The notes beneath the pieces are model-generated. The model saw only the letters and a program-made list of their open reading frames with translations, was not told the origin of the DNA and ran no database searches. Below are positions 18,266-27,925 of a stretch of 64,000 nt of DNA, one piece after another (the first letter of the stretch is position 1; each line of letters starts with the position of its first letter). Where the stretch lies: NCBI GenBank assembly GCA_016711325.1, contig JADJTH010000001.1, positions 124,001 to 188,000 on the forward strand, read 5' to 3'. Made by a program: the position numbers and the translations under genes. The DNA is from Nigerium sp. (lineage in GTDB: Bacteria; Actinomycetota; Actinomycetes; Propionibacteriales; Propionibacteriaceae).

Positions 18266-19435
18266 ATGACCTACCGCATTCGTACGCTCAACGCGATCAG
18301 CCAGGCCGGGCTCTCCAGGTTGCCCGCCGACCGGTTCGACGTCGGCCCCGACATCGCCGACCCGCAAGCGCTCCTGCTGCGTTCGGCCAACCTGCACAAC
18401 CAGCCGATCCCGGCGTCCGTGCTCGCCGTCGCCCGCGCCGGCGCGGGCACGAACAACATTCCGGTCGCCGAGTTCTCCAAGCGAGGCATCCCCGTGTTCA
18501 ACACGCCGGGCGCGAACGCCAACGCCGTCAAGGAGCTGGTGGTCGCCGGCATCTTCCTGGCCGCGCGCAATATCGTGGACGCCGCGGCGTTCGCCCACCG
18601 TCTCGAAGGCGATCACGCCACGATGGACAAGCTCGTCGAGGCGGGCAAGCGTAACTTCGTGGGCTTCGAGCTGCCCGGCCGCACGCTGGGCGTGATCGGC
18701 CTCGGCGCGATCGGCGTCGAGGTCGCCAACGTGGCGATCTCGCTCGGCATGCGTGTGCTCGGCTACGACCCGGCGATCACCGTCGAGCACGCGTGGAGCC
18801 TGTCGGCCAAGGTGGAGCGTGTCGCGACACTCGAGCAATTGCTCAAGCGCTCCGACATCGTCACCGTCCACGTGCCGCTGGTCGACGGCACCCGCAACCT
18901 CATCGGGGCCGCCGAGTTCGCCGCCATGAAGTCCTCGGCGGTGCTGATCAACTTCGCACGCGGCGCCATCGTCAACGAGGAGGCCCTGATCGCCGCGCTG
19001 GAGCGCAACGAGCTGCGCGGCTACGTGTGCGACTTCCCGACTCCGACGCTGAACAAGCGCCCGCGCGTGGTCACGCTCCCCCACCTGGGCGCGTCGACCC
19101 GCGAGGCCGAGGAGAACTGTGCACTGATGGCCGCCGACCAACTTCGGGACTACCTGCTCAACGGCACCATCCGGAACTCGGTCAACTTCCCCCGCGCCGA
19201 CCTGCCCCGCACCGAGGGCCACCAGCGGATCACCATCGCGAATGCGAACGTCCCGAACATGGTGGCGCAGATCTCGGCGCTGCTCGGGGAGGCGAACCTC
19301 AACATCGCCGACCTGCTCAACGGTTCCCGCGGTGAGGTCGCCTACACGCAGGTGGACGTGGGCGGGCCGGTTCCGGACGCGCTCGTGACGAGCCTGCGCG
19401 GGGTGCGCGGAGTCCTGTCGGCACGCCGGATCTGA
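18266..19435 (+). CDS. serA: D-3-phosphoglycerate dehydrogenase
   Basis: First committed step of serine synthesis: 3-phosphoglycerate oxidised to 3-phosphohydroxypyruvate with NAD. The Rossmann motif is GVIGLGAIGVEVAN, and the active-site segments are NFARGAIVNEEALI and LPHLGASTREAEENC. At 389 aa this is the short type with a C-terminal ACT domain from about residue 315 (ITIANANVPNMVAQISALLGE), where serine feedback usually binds. It lacks the extra ASB domain found in the long mycobacterial enzyme. It is co-directional with serC upstream. Confidence 0.94.
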   Translation: MTYRIRTLNAISQAGLSRLPADRFDVGPDIADPQALLLRSANLHNQPIPASVLAVARAGAGTNNIPVAEFSKRGIPVFNTPGANANAVKELVVAGIFLAARNIVDAAAFAHRLEGDHATMDKLVEAGKRNFVGFELPGRTLGVIGLGAIGVEVANVAISLGMRVLGYDPAITVEHAWSLSAKVERVATLEQLLKRSDIVTVHVPLVDGTRNLIGAAEFAAMKSSAVLINFARGAIVNEEALIAALERNELRGYVCDFPTPTLNKRPRVVTLPHLGASTREAEENCALMAADQLRDYLLNGTIRNSVNFPRADLPRTEGHQRITIANANVPNMVAQISALLGEANLNIADLLNGSRGEVAYTQVDVGGPVPDALVTSLRGVRGVLSARRI

Positions 19436-19452
19436 CGGCGCACGACGACCGG

Positions 19453-19490
19453 GCGGGCATGCCTGTGGCCGAGGCGCCGGGGCATGCCGC
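19453..19490 (+). terminator. Hairpin after serA
   Basis: Arms GCGG-CATGCC and GGCATG-CCGC (one bulged G) lie 17 bases past the serA stop. There is no T tract, so its role as terminator is tentative. Confidence 0.4.
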
Positions 19491-19520
19491 TTCGATGTGC
19501 CATGTCACCGCGCACGGCCG

Positions 19521-19526
19521 TATACT
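19521..19526 (+). promoter_or_regulatory. Candidate -10 box of the mut operon
   Basis: TATACT is a near-consensus -10 in a GC-rich gap. The -35 position 17 bases upstream reads TGCCAT, which is weak. The leader to mutA would be about 120 bases; I see no cobalamin riboswitch features in it. Confidence 0.45.
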
Positions 19527-19653
19527 ACTGCGCGTAGGAGATATGGCGGTCGCTTGCCGTTTCGCACGCGCACGGATGCCGACCGCTAGTGTCGTCCTTA
19601 GTCCGGCGCCCAGTCCGGGGTGTCGGCGGACAACGACGAAGAGGTAGGTCCGC

Positions 19654-21528
19654 ATGTCGGTTGAATCCGATCAGCTCACCCTGGCCGGTGGCTTCGCGCC
19701 GGCCACCGACGCGGCATGGGAGGCGGAGGTCCTCAAGGTCCTCAACCGCGGCCGTCCGGAAGGCAAGCAACTCAGCGTCGAGCAAGGGCTGAAGCGCCTC
19801 ACCTCGACCACCCTGGACGGGATCGCGATCGCGCCGCTCTACACGGCGTCCGACGACGACGCCCCGCTGGGCTTCCCTGGCGCGATGCCCTTCACCCGCG
19901 GCGCGACGGTGCGTTCGGGTGAGGCGATCGCCTGGGACGTGCGCCAGCTTCACGAAGACCCCGACGTCGAGGTCACCAACAAGGCCGTCCTCAACGATGT
20001 CGAGCGCGGAGCAACCTCGGTGTGGCTGCGTCTCGACCCCGACGCGATCGCTCCCGCATCCGTGGCCGGCGCGCTGGTCGGCTTCCTGCCCGACGCGGCC
20101 GCCGTGCGCGTGTCGTCGAACACCGATCAGGACGCCGCGGCATCCGCGCTCGTCGCGTACTGGCGCGGCTGCGGAGCCGAGGCCTCGCAGGTCAGCGGCA
20201 ACCTGGGCGTCGACGCCCTCGGGTTCGCGGCCCTCAACGGCACCACGCCCGACCTGTCGGCGCACCGCCGCTGGGTCGCCGAGGTCGCGGACATGCCGGG
20301 TGTCACCCCCCTGACCGTCGACGCACTCCCCTACCACGGTGCGGGGGCCACCGACGTGCAGGAGTTGGCGTTCGCCATCGCGACCGGCATCGAGTACCTG
20401 CGCGACCTCGAGGATGCGGGCATCGCCCCCGCCGACGGAGTGAGGCTCCTCGAGTTCCGCGTCGCCGCCACCACCGACCAGTTCGCCACCATCGCCAAGC
20501 TGCGCGCGCTGCGCCGCCTGTGGGCGCGGGTCGCCGCCGAATGCGGCGTCCCCGAGGTCGATCGCGGCGCCCGCACGCACGCCGTGACCAGCCCGCGGAT
20601 GCTTTCGAAGGTCGACCCGCACGTGAACATGCTGCGCTGCACGATCGCGACGTTCGCCGCCGCGGTGGGCGGTGCGGACGCCGTGACCGCGCTGCCGTTC
20701 GATCACGCCACCGGCCTCCCCACTGCGTTCAGCCGCCGGCTCGCGCGCAACATCCAGACGATCGCGGCCGAAGAGAGCCACGTGGGGCGGGTGCAGGATC
20801 CCGCCGGCGGCTCGTGGTACGTCGAGTCGCTCACCGACGACCTCGCACAGGGCGCCTGGGCGCTGCTCGGTGAGATCGAGGCGTCCGGCGGTATGGCCAC
20901 GGCACTCGCCGACGGCGACGTTGCCGCCCGCATCGAGGCCAGCAATGTCGCGCGGGCGTCCAAGCTCGCGACGCGGACGATCGAGCTGACGGGCGTGAAC
21001 ATGTTCCCGCTCGCCGGCGAGAAGCCGTTCGAGGCCAAGGCCCGCCCGCAGGCGCCCGCGCTGGGCGGCCTGAAGCAGGTGCGCGACTCCGAGGTGTTCG
21101 AGGGCCTGCGCGACCGCGCCTGGGCCCACGAGGCCGCGACCGGCGCCGCTCCCGACGTGCTGATGGCCTGCCTCGGCGCTCAGCGCGACTTCGGCGGACG
21201 CCAGGGCTTCGCGCTCAACGTGCTGCTGGTCGGCGGCATCAACCCGGTCCAGAGTCACGGCGGCACGCCCGACGAGATCGCGGCCAAGGCCGTCGAGCAG
21301 GGCCAGAAGGTGGTCGTGCTCGCGAGTTCGGCCTCGATCTACGCCGAGCAGGCGGGCCCTGTCGCGCAGGCGCTGAAGGCCGCCGGCGTCGAGAAGGTCT
21401 ACCTGGCCGGTCAGCTGAGGGAGGCCGGGGACGTTCCCGAGGGCCTCTTCGACGGCGTCATCGCCTTGGGCATGGATGTCGTCACGTTCCTTGAATCCAT
21501 CTTCGAGACCCTGGGAGTGGCCCGATGA
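19654..21528 (+). CDS. mutA: Methylmalonyl-CoA mutase small (beta) subunit
   Basis: Non-catalytic partner of MutB in the heterodimeric propionibacterial-type mutase that interconverts succinyl-CoA and (R)-methylmalonyl-CoA. Of 624 aa, the first ~470 form the degenerate TIM barrel. The C-terminal domain is cobalamin-domain-like but has CLGAQRDFGGRQGF where MutB has the DxHxxG cobalt-ligand motif, so it cannot bind B12 base-off. A GAGGTAGG ribosome-binding site precedes the ATG. The stop overlaps the mutB start (ATGA). Size is close to the Propionibacterium freudenreichii subunit. Confidence 0.95.
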   Translation: MSVESDQLTLAGGFAPATDAAWEAEVLKVLNRGRPEGKQLSVEQGLKRLTSTTLDGIAIAPLYTASDDDAPLGFPGAMPFTRGATVRSGEAIAWDVRQLHEDPDVEVTNKAVLNDVERGATSVWLRLDPDAIAPASVAGALVGFLPDAAAVRVSSNTDQDAAASALVAYWRGCGAEASQVSGNLGVDALGFAALNGTTPDLSAHRRWVAEVADMPGVTPLTVDALPYHGAGATDVQELAFAIATGIEYLRDLEDAGIAPADGVRLLEFRVAATTDQFATIAKLRALRRLWARVAAECGVPEVDRGARTHAVTSPRMLSKVDPHVNMLRCTIATFAAAVGGADAVTALPFDHATGLPTAFSRRLARNIQTIAAEESHVGRVQDPAGGSWYVESLTDDLAQGAWALLGEIEASGGMATALADGDVAARIEASNVARASKLATRTIELTGVNMFPLAGEKPFEAKARPQAPALGGLKQVRDSEVFEGLRDRAWAHEAATGAAPDVLMACLGAQRDFGGRQGFALNVLLVGGINPVQSHGGTPDEIAAKAVEQGQKVVVLASSASIYAEQAGPVAQALKAAGVEKVYLAGQLREAGDVPEGLFDGVIALGMDVVTFLESIFETLGVAR

Positions 21529-23713
21529 TCCCCCGTTTCGACACCGTCCCGCTCGGGGACGGCCGTCCGTCCGATGAGGCTGCCGCCGCCTACGCGGCCG
21601 CGCTGGCCGAGGCCGGGGCGTCCGAGCCGTGGGAGACGCCCGAGCAGATCCCGGTGAAGCCGCTGTTCGGCGACGCCGACCTGGAGGGCCTCGACTTCCT
21701 CGACACGCGCCCAGGCCTGCCGCCGTTCCTGCGCGGCCCCTACTCGACGATGTACGTGAACCGTCCGTGGACGATTCGCCAGTACGCCGGCTTCTCGACC
21801 GCGGCCGAGTCGAATGCGTTCTACCGCCGCAACCTGGCCGCCGGCCAGAAGGGCCTGTCGATCGCGTTCGATCTGGCCACGCACCGCGGCTACGACTCCG
21901 ACCACCCGCGCGTGTCCGGCGACGTCGGCATGGCCGGTGTCGCCGTCGACTCGATCCTCGACATGCGCCAGCTGTTCGAGGGCATTCCGCTGGACCAGAT
22001 GTCGGTCTCGATGACCATGAACGGCGCAGTGCTCCCCGTGCTCGCGTTCTACGTGGTCGCCGCCGAGGAGCAGGGCGTCAGGCCCGAGCAACTGGCGGGA
22101 ACGATTCAGAATGACATTCTGAAGGAGTTCATGGTCCGCAACACCTACATCTACCCGCCGTCGCCGTCGATGCGGATCATCTCCGACATCTTCGCCTACA
22201 CCTCGGCGCACATGCCGAAGTTCAACTCGATCTCCATCTCCGGCTACCACATGCAGGAGGCGGGGGCGACCGCCGACATCGAGATGGCCTACACGCTCGC
22301 CGACGGCGTGGAGTACATCCGTGCGGGCCAGGCCGTCGGCCTCGACGTCGACAAGTTCGCGCCGCGGCTGAGCTTCTTCTGGGCGATCGGCATGAACTTC
22401 TTCACCGAGATCGCCAAGATGCGTGCCGCGCGCATGCTCTGGGCGCGGCTGGTGAAGGACTCCGGCGCCAAGAACGCGAAGTCCATGTCGCTGCGCACGC
22501 ACAGCCAGACGTCGGGGTGGTCGCTGACCGCGCAGGACGTGTTCAACAACGTGACCCGTACCTGCCTGGAGGCCATGGCGTCCACCCAGGGCCACACGCA
22601 GTCGCTGCACACGAACGCGCTCGATGAGGCGATCGCCCTTCCGACCGACTTCTCGGCCCGCATCGCCCGGAACACCCAGCTGTTCATCCAGCAGGAGTCG
22701 GGCACCTGCCGCCCGATCGACACGTGGGGCGGGTCGGCGTACGTCGAGCGGCTCACCAACGATCTGGCGCGCAAGGCGTGGACGCTCATCGAGGAGGTCG
22801 AGAACGCCGGCGGCATGGCCAAGGCGATCGAGGCCGGCATTCCGAAGATGCGCATCGAAGAGGCCGCCGCCCGCACCCAGGCACGCATCGACTCCGGTCG
22901 TCAGCCCGTCGTCGGCGTGAACAAGTACGAGGTCTCCGACGAGGAGCCCATCGAGGTTCTCAAGGTCGACAATGCGAGCGTGCGCGCCGAGCAGATCGCC
23001 AAGCTGGCCAAGCTCCGTGCCGAGCGCGACGAGCCCGTCACGCAGGCGGCACTCCAACGCCTCGTGTGGGCGGCGGCGAACCCGGATCCGACCGATCCGG
23101 ATCGCAACCTGCTCAAGCTGGCGATCGACGCGGCCCGCGCCCGGGCCTCCCTGGGCGAGATCTCCGACGCGCTGGAGTCCGAGTTCGGGCGCTTCACCGC
23201 GCAGATCCGTACGATCAGCGGTGTGTACAGCAAGGAATCCGGAGCGACCGAGGCCACCGTGACCACCAAGGCGCTGGTCGAGAAGTTCGAAGAGGCCGAG
23301 GACGCCGCCCGCGCATCCTGGTCGCCAAGATGGGCCAGGACGGCCACGACCGCGGCCAGAAGGTGATCTCGACGGCGTTCGCCGATCTGGGCTTCGACGT
23401 CGATGTCGGCCCGCTGTTCCAGACGCCGGAAGAGGTGGCCCGCCAGGCCATCGAGGCCGACGTGCACGTGGTGGGCGCGAGTTCGCTGGCGGCTGGCCAC
23501 CTCACGCTCGTTCCGGCGCTGCGCGCCGAGCTCAACAAGCTCGGTCGCGAAGACATGCTGATCGTGGTCGGTGGCGTGATCCCCGCACAGGACTTCGCGG
23601 AGCTGCGGGAGAACGGCGCCGACGCGATCTTCCCGCCCGGCACGAAGATCCCCGAGTGCGCCCAGGAGCTCCTGGAGATCCTGCTGCAGCGGTTGGGGGC
23701 GGCCTCGGCATGA
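21525..23713 (+). pseudogene. mutB: Methylmalonyl-CoA mutase large (alpha) subunit, frameshifted
   Basis: Catalytic adenosylcobalamin-dependent subunit. The first frame encodes the complete substrate barrel (e.g. IAFDLATHRGYDSDHPRV, RTHSQTSGWSLTAQD) and runs out at 23366 in a nonsense tail. The cobalamin domain, with LVAKMGQDGHDRGQKV (DxHxxG cobalt-ligand motif), continues in the +2 frame to the stop at 23713. Comparison of the two frames places the break at 23298-23302: GAGGACGCC reads correctly as GAG GGA CGC if one G is added. With the fix the protein would be 729 aa, the normal length. It is either a real loss-of-function mutation or a homopolymer sequencing error. The end overlaps meaB by 4 bases. 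Confidence 0.9.
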
Positions 23714-24695
23714 GACGCGCACTGGACCCGGCGACGCTCGCAGAGCAGGTGGTCGCCGGGTCTCGTGCCCATGTGGCGCGCGCACTGACCCTGGTCGAGT
23801 CGTCCCGTCCCGACCATCGCGCCCAGGCACGCGAACTGCTCACCTTGCTGCGCCCCTACACCGGTTCGGCGATCCGCGTCGGCATTTCGGGCGTCCCCGG
23901 GGCCGGCAAGTCGACGTTCATCAACGCGATGGGCGTCCGGCTGATCGAGCGCGGCCGCAAGGTCGCGGTGCTCGCGGTCGACCCTAGTTCGACCCGCTCC
24001 GGCGGTTCGGTGCTCGGCGACCGGACGCGGATGGCCGACCTGGCTGAGACCGACAGCGCGTTCATCCGGCCCTCGCCGACCGCCAATCACCTGGGCGGCG
24101 TGGCCCGCGCCACCCGCGAGGGCATGCTGATCATGGAGGCCGCCGGTTTCGACACGATCATCGTCGAGACCGTGGGGTGGGCCAGTCCGAGGTCGCAGTC
24201 GCGGGCATGGTGGACACGTTCCTGCTGCTCATGGTGGCCCGCACGGGCGACCAGTTGCAGGGCATCAAGCGCGGCATCCTCGAACTCGCCGATGTGATCA
24301 CGGTAAGTAAGGCGGACGGCGACAACCAGGGCGAGGCGCGGGTCACCGCGCGCGAACTCAAGATCGCGATGCGGCTGATCAAGTCGGATTCCGAGCACCC
24401 CACGCCGGTACTGACCTGCTCGTCCTACACCGGTGACGGCCTGGACGAGGTATGGCAGGCGGTCCTCGACCACCGGGCGACGCTGGCGTCCGAGGGCGAG
24501 CTGGACGTCCGCCGCGCCGAGCAGCAGCGCGACTGGATGTGGGCGCTGGTCATGGACGAGCTCACCACCGCCCTGCGGCGCAGCCCGAAGGTCAAGGCGA
24601 TCAGCAAGGGACTCGAACAGTCCGTCTCGCGCGGCGACATCAGTGCTGTGGAGGCGTCCGTCAAGATCCTGGACGCCTTCAAGGCAGATTTCTGA
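23710..24695 (+). pseudogene. meaB: MeaB/ArgK-type G3E GTPase for mutase, frameshifted
   Basis: P-loop GTPase chaperone that loads and protects adenosylcobalamin in methylmalonyl-CoA mutase. Walker A GVPGAGKST is at residues 61-69 and DPSSTRSGGSVLGDRTRM follows. The reading frame breaks after FDTIIVETVG: at 24173-24177 the run GGGG should be GGGGG to continue as VGQSEVAVAGMVDTFLLLM. From 24177 the second frame is fully conserved to the stop. Corrected length is 328 aa, normal for MeaB. The start ATG overlaps the mutB stop. This is the second single-G loss within 900 bases, in a functionally linked gene. Confidence 0.9.
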
Positions 24696-24711
24696 CGCAG
24701 GCACGTCCTTG

Positions 24712-24750
24712 GGTGCGGGCGGGTCCGGGGTGACCCCGCCGGCCCGCACC
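24712..24750. terminator. Bidirectional hairpin between meaB and the ferredoxin gene
   Basis: A 9-bp outer stem GGTGCGGGC/GCCCGCACC encloses further GC pairing (CGGGGTGACCCCG). It lies 17 bases past the meaB stop and 8 bases past the stop of the convergent gene. Confidence 0.65.
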
Positions 24751-24757
24751 GGGAGGG

Positions 24758-25660
24758 TCAGCTCGCCGCGTGCGCCTCGCGCGCGGCGAGCACCCGGAAG
24801 GTCATCGACGGCTTCTCTTCCTTGCCGCACGACTCCGGCAGCGGTGCGCCCTCGATCGCCTGGATCCTCAGCGCCCAGGCACGTCCGTCGCGATGCCGCA
24901 CGACGACCTCGTCGCCGGCCTCCACTGCCTCCAGCGCCGCCAGTCCCGTCTCGCCGGTCCGGGCGCGCACCCACGAGTCCGCGACGGCGAGGAGCGGCGC
25001 GAGATGGCTGCGCCCGCGATCATGGTGCTCGCCGAAGGACGCCTCCGCGAGCCGCCCGGACGCGGCGGCGTCCAGCACCGCGGCCCCGACCTCGGGCGTG
25101 ACGCGCGCGAGAACCTGCCCGAACGGCAGCACGACCCCCGTAGGGGCGAACCGGTGCCCACCGGTGTGCGTGCACTCCCACACGTCGCGCCCCTGCGCGG
25201 CGAGCTCGGTGAGCACCGGGCGCCCGCGCAGCGCGCAGCAGCGGTCGCGCTTGGCGTTCGTGCACACGAGAAGCACCGGCTCCGACGCGGCGAAGCCGGG
25301 CGGGTCCACCGGCTGCGCGCCCGCCAGCTCGTTCCAGGGCAGCCCGAGCAGCTCGGCAGGATCCGCCACGTGCGCCTTGCGCAGCCACGGCGTCGCTCCC
25401 AAGCCGCCCGCGACGTACGCCACCCGGCGGGGCGTGTGCTGTTCGGCGTGCCTGCCCGGGCGCCGGATCAGCAGCACCTTGCCACCCGCGACCGAGGCGG
25501 CCTCGGACAGCGCCGCCCCCACGGCGGGATCGAGCCCCGACTCGACGAGCGCATCGCGCCCCCACGAGCCGTTCTGCTCGAGCGCGATCCAGAAGGACGC
25601 CCGCCCCGCGGTGCCCCACGCCGAGAGCGTGTCCCACAGCACCGAACAGGCCAGGCTCAT
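24758..25660 (-). CDS. Sucrase/ferredoxin-like (Apd1-type) thioredoxin-fold protein
   Basis: A 300-aa protein of the sucrase/ferredoxin-like family (PF06999). It holds C133-x8-C142 (VCTNAKRDRCC) and H165-T-G-G-H169 (ECTHTGGHRFAPTGVV). This matches the pattern known for the fungal Apd1 group, whose thioredoxin-like domain carries a [2Fe-2S] cluster with two Cys and two His ligands. An electron-transfer role is therefore likely; the partner is unknown. The start ATG at 25660 overlaps the stop of the upstream SDR gene by 4 bases and opens the family N-terminus CSVLWDTLSAWGTAG. It is the last gene of the gltX group. Confidence 0.85.
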   Translation of the reverse strand: MSLACSVLWDTLSAWGTAGRASFWIALEQNGSWGRDALVESGLDPAVGAALSEAASVAGGKVLLIRRPGRHAEQHTPRRVAYVAGGLGATPWLRKAHVADPAELLGLPWNELAGAQPVDPPGFAASEPVLLVCTNAKRDRCCALRGRPVLTELAAQGRDVWECTHTGGHRFAPTGVVLPFGQVLARVTPEVGAAVLDAAASGRLAEASFGEHHDRGRSHLAPLLAVADSWVRARTGETGLAALEAVEAGDEVVVRHRDGRAWALRIQAIEGAPLPESCGKEEKPSMTFRVLAAREAHAAS

Positions 25661-26415
25661 CGGGGCATTCTTCGCCAGGCCGCGCGCGGGATGACGGGCG
25701 CGATGGAGAACATCGCCCGCAGCTGCCAGGGGATCCACAGCACCGGCGCTCCCCCGTTTCGCAGACGGGACACCACGGCGTCCGCGACCTGATCGGCCGT
25801 CGAGGAGAACACCGCCGGCTTCATGCCGCGCGTCATCCGGCCGATCACGAACCCCGGGCGGGCGATCACGAGGTCGACGCCCGAGCCGTGCAGTGCGTCC
25901 GCCAACCCGGACGCGAACCCGTCGAGCCCGGCCTTCGCCGACCCATAGACATAGTTGGCGCGGCGCACCCGCACCCCGGCGACCGAGCTGAAGGCCACGA
26001 TGCTGCCCCGCCGGCGATCGGTCGCCGGACGCCCGCGCATCACGTCGGCCAGCACGGTGAGCAGGGACGCCTGTGCCACGAAGTCGGTGTGCAGGATCCG
26101 CGACACCTCGGCTTCGTCGCGTTCGGCCAGCGCCTGATCGCCGAGGACGCCGAACGCCAGCACCGCCGTCTCGATCGGCCCGGCCCACTCCTCGATCCCG
26201 GCGACGACCCCACGGTGCGTGGCCACGTCGTCGGCGTCGAACGCGACCACCTCGACACGCTCGGCACCGGCCGCGCGCACCGCGTCCGCCTCGACCGCGG
26301 CGTCCGTGCCCGGTCGCACCGCCAGCACCACGCAGGAGGCCGCGCCCGCCAGGCGGGTCGCGATCGCGACGCCGATCTCGGAGCGGCCGCCGAAGACCGC
26401 GACGACGCCGCTCAC
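25657..26415 (-). CDS. Short-chain dehydrogenase/reductase, DprE2-like
   Basis: A 252-aa NAD(P)-dependent SDR. The cofactor loop is GGRSEIG (residues 9-15), and the catalytic residues are S143/S144 with Y157-x3-K161 in YVYGSAKAGLDGF. Segments AFGVLGD, SSVAGVRVRRANYVYGSAKAGLDG and the tail IPRAAWRRMP strongly resemble DprE2, the 2'-keto reductase of decaprenylphosphoryl-arabinose synthesis. No DprE1-like oxidase is in the window, so the substrate is open. The GTG start overlaps the gltX stop by 4 bases (GTGA), and the stop overlaps the ferredoxin-like gene by 4. Confidence 0.85.
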   Translation of the reverse strand: MSGVVAVFGGRSEIGVAIATRLAGAASCVVLAVRPGTDAAVEADAVRAAGAERVEVVAFDADDVATHRGVVAGIEEWAGPIETAVLAFGVLGDQALAERDEAEVSRILHTDFVAQASLLTVLADVMRGRPATDRRRGSIVAFSSVAGVRVRRANYVYGSAKAGLDGFASGLADALHGSGVDLVIARPGFVIGRMTRGMKPAVFSSTADQVADAVVSRLRNGGAPVLWIPWQLRAMFSIAPVIPRAAWRRMPR

Positions 26416-27887
26416 AGCGACGCGCGCAGCGCACTGATCCGGGCCAGCGAGGACGCCCGCCCGAGGATCTCCATGGACTCGAACAGCGGCGGCGACACGC
26501 GCGAGCCGGTGATTGCCACCCGCACCGGACCGAACGCGAGCCGCGGCTTCACACCGAGACGCTCGACCAATCCAGCCCGCAACGCGGCCTGGATCGAACC
26601 GTGATCCCAGTGCGTCACCTCCTCCAGCGCGGACGCCGCGGCGTCCAGCACCTCGGCGGCGTTCGCGGGCAGGGACGCGCGTGCGGCGTCCTCGATGACC
26701 AGATCGGCGTCCGCCGCAAACAGGAAGGCCAGCTTGCCGAGCGCCTCCGACAGCAGCACCAGCCGCTCCGCGATCAGCGGCGTCGCGGAGCGCAGGGTGG
26801 CGACCTGAGCGTGAGTCGGGTCGGGCCACTCGCCGGTGAAGCGTAGGTGGGCGGCGATCCGATCGGCCAGCGCGTCCGCGTCGAGCGACCGGATGTAGTG
26901 CCCGTTGAGCCAGTTGAGCTTGTCGAGGTCGAATACCGGACCGACCGTGTTGACCTTGGCCCAGTCGAAGCCGTCGACGAATTCGTCGAACGTCGCCACC
27001 TCGGTGTCGTCGTCGGCGGGCGGGTAGCCGAGCAGTTGCAGGAAGTTCACCAGCGCCTCGGGCAGGTATCCCTGCTCGCGGAACCACAGCAGCCGCGCGG
27101 CCGGGTTGTTGCGCTTGGAGATCTTCGACTTGTCGGTGTTGCGCAACAACGGCATGTGCGCGAAGGCGGGCACGTCCCAGCCGAGCCAGCGGTACAGCAG
27201 GACGTGCTTCGGCGTGGAGCTGATCCACTCCTCGCCCCGGACGACGTGCGTGATGCCCATCAGGTGATCGTCGACGACCACGGCCAGGTGGTAGGTGGGG
27301 AAGCCGTCCGTCTTCAGGATCACCTGATCGTCGGGCACCGGCGCGCGCACCGGCCCGCGGACGAGGTCGTCGAACACGAGCTCGACGTCGGAGGGGATGA
27401 GCATCCGCACCACGGGCGTCTCGCCGAAGCCCGGTAGCGCGGAGCGCTCCTCGCGCGTCTTGCCCAGGCAGAGTCGGTCGTAGCCGGTCACCGCCTGCTT
27501 GGACGCCTGCTGTTCGGCGCGCATCTGCGCGAGCCGTTCGGTGCTGCACCAGCAGCGGTAGGCGTGCCCGCCGGCGATCAATTGCTCAACGTAGGGCCGG
27601 TAGGTGTCCAGCCGCTCGGACTGCCGGTACGGCGCGTACGGGCCGCCCTTGTCGGGGCCTTCGTCCCAGGTCAGGCCGAGCCAGGTGAGCGTGTCGAAAA
27701 TCTGCCGTTCGGAGTCGGCGACGTAGCGGGCGCGATCGGTGTCCTCGATGCGCAGCACGAACGCGCCCCCGGTCTTACGGGCCCACGCCAGGTTGAACAG
27801 GGACATGTACGCCGTGCCCACGTGCGGATCGCCGGTCGGGGACGGCGCCACGCGCAGGCGCGCGGGCGTCAAGGAGGCATCAGTCAT
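26412..27887 (-). CDS. gltX: Glutamate--tRNA ligase
   Basis: Charges tRNA-Glu (and possibly tRNA-Gln where GatCAB is used). The class I signatures are PTGDPHVGT near residue 17 and K255-ISKR for KMSKS. Length 491 aa is normal. A possible -10 box TAGTCT sits 9 bases before the ATG (27897-27902 on the minus strand) without a clear -35. It overlaps the SDR gene downstream by 4 bases, which makes a housekeeping-redox transcription unit. Confidence 0.96.
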   Translation of the reverse strand: MTDASLTPARLRVAPSPTGDPHVGTAYMSLFNLAWARKTGGAFVLRIEDTDRARYVADSERQIFDTLTWLGLTWDEGPDKGGPYAPYRQSERLDTYRPYVEQLIAGGHAYRCWCSTERLAQMRAEQQASKQAVTGYDRLCLGKTREERSALPGFGETPVVRMLIPSDVELVFDDLVRGPVRAPVPDDQVILKTDGFPTYHLAVVVDDHLMGITHVVRGEEWISSTPKHVLLYRWLGWDVPAFAHMPLLRNTDKSKISKRNNPAARLLWFREQGYLPEALVNFLQLLGYPPADDDTEVATFDEFVDGFDWAKVNTVGPVFDLDKLNWLNGHYIRSLDADALADRIAAHLRFTGEWPDPTHAQVATLRSATPLIAERLVLLSEALGKLAFLFAADADLVIEDAARASLPANAAEVLDAAASALEEVTHWDHGSIQAALRAGLVERLGVKPRLAFGPVRVAITGSRVSPPLFESMEILGRASSLARISALRASL

Positions 27888-27925
27888 GGTGACCTCAGAC
27901 TACCGCGCGGGGGTGCGGACGCCGG

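Noticed and set aside
19436..19653. Cobalamin riboswitch upstream of mutA
   Set aside because: No B12-box-like sequence (GCCACTG type) or multi-helix pattern could be seen in the 218-base gap.
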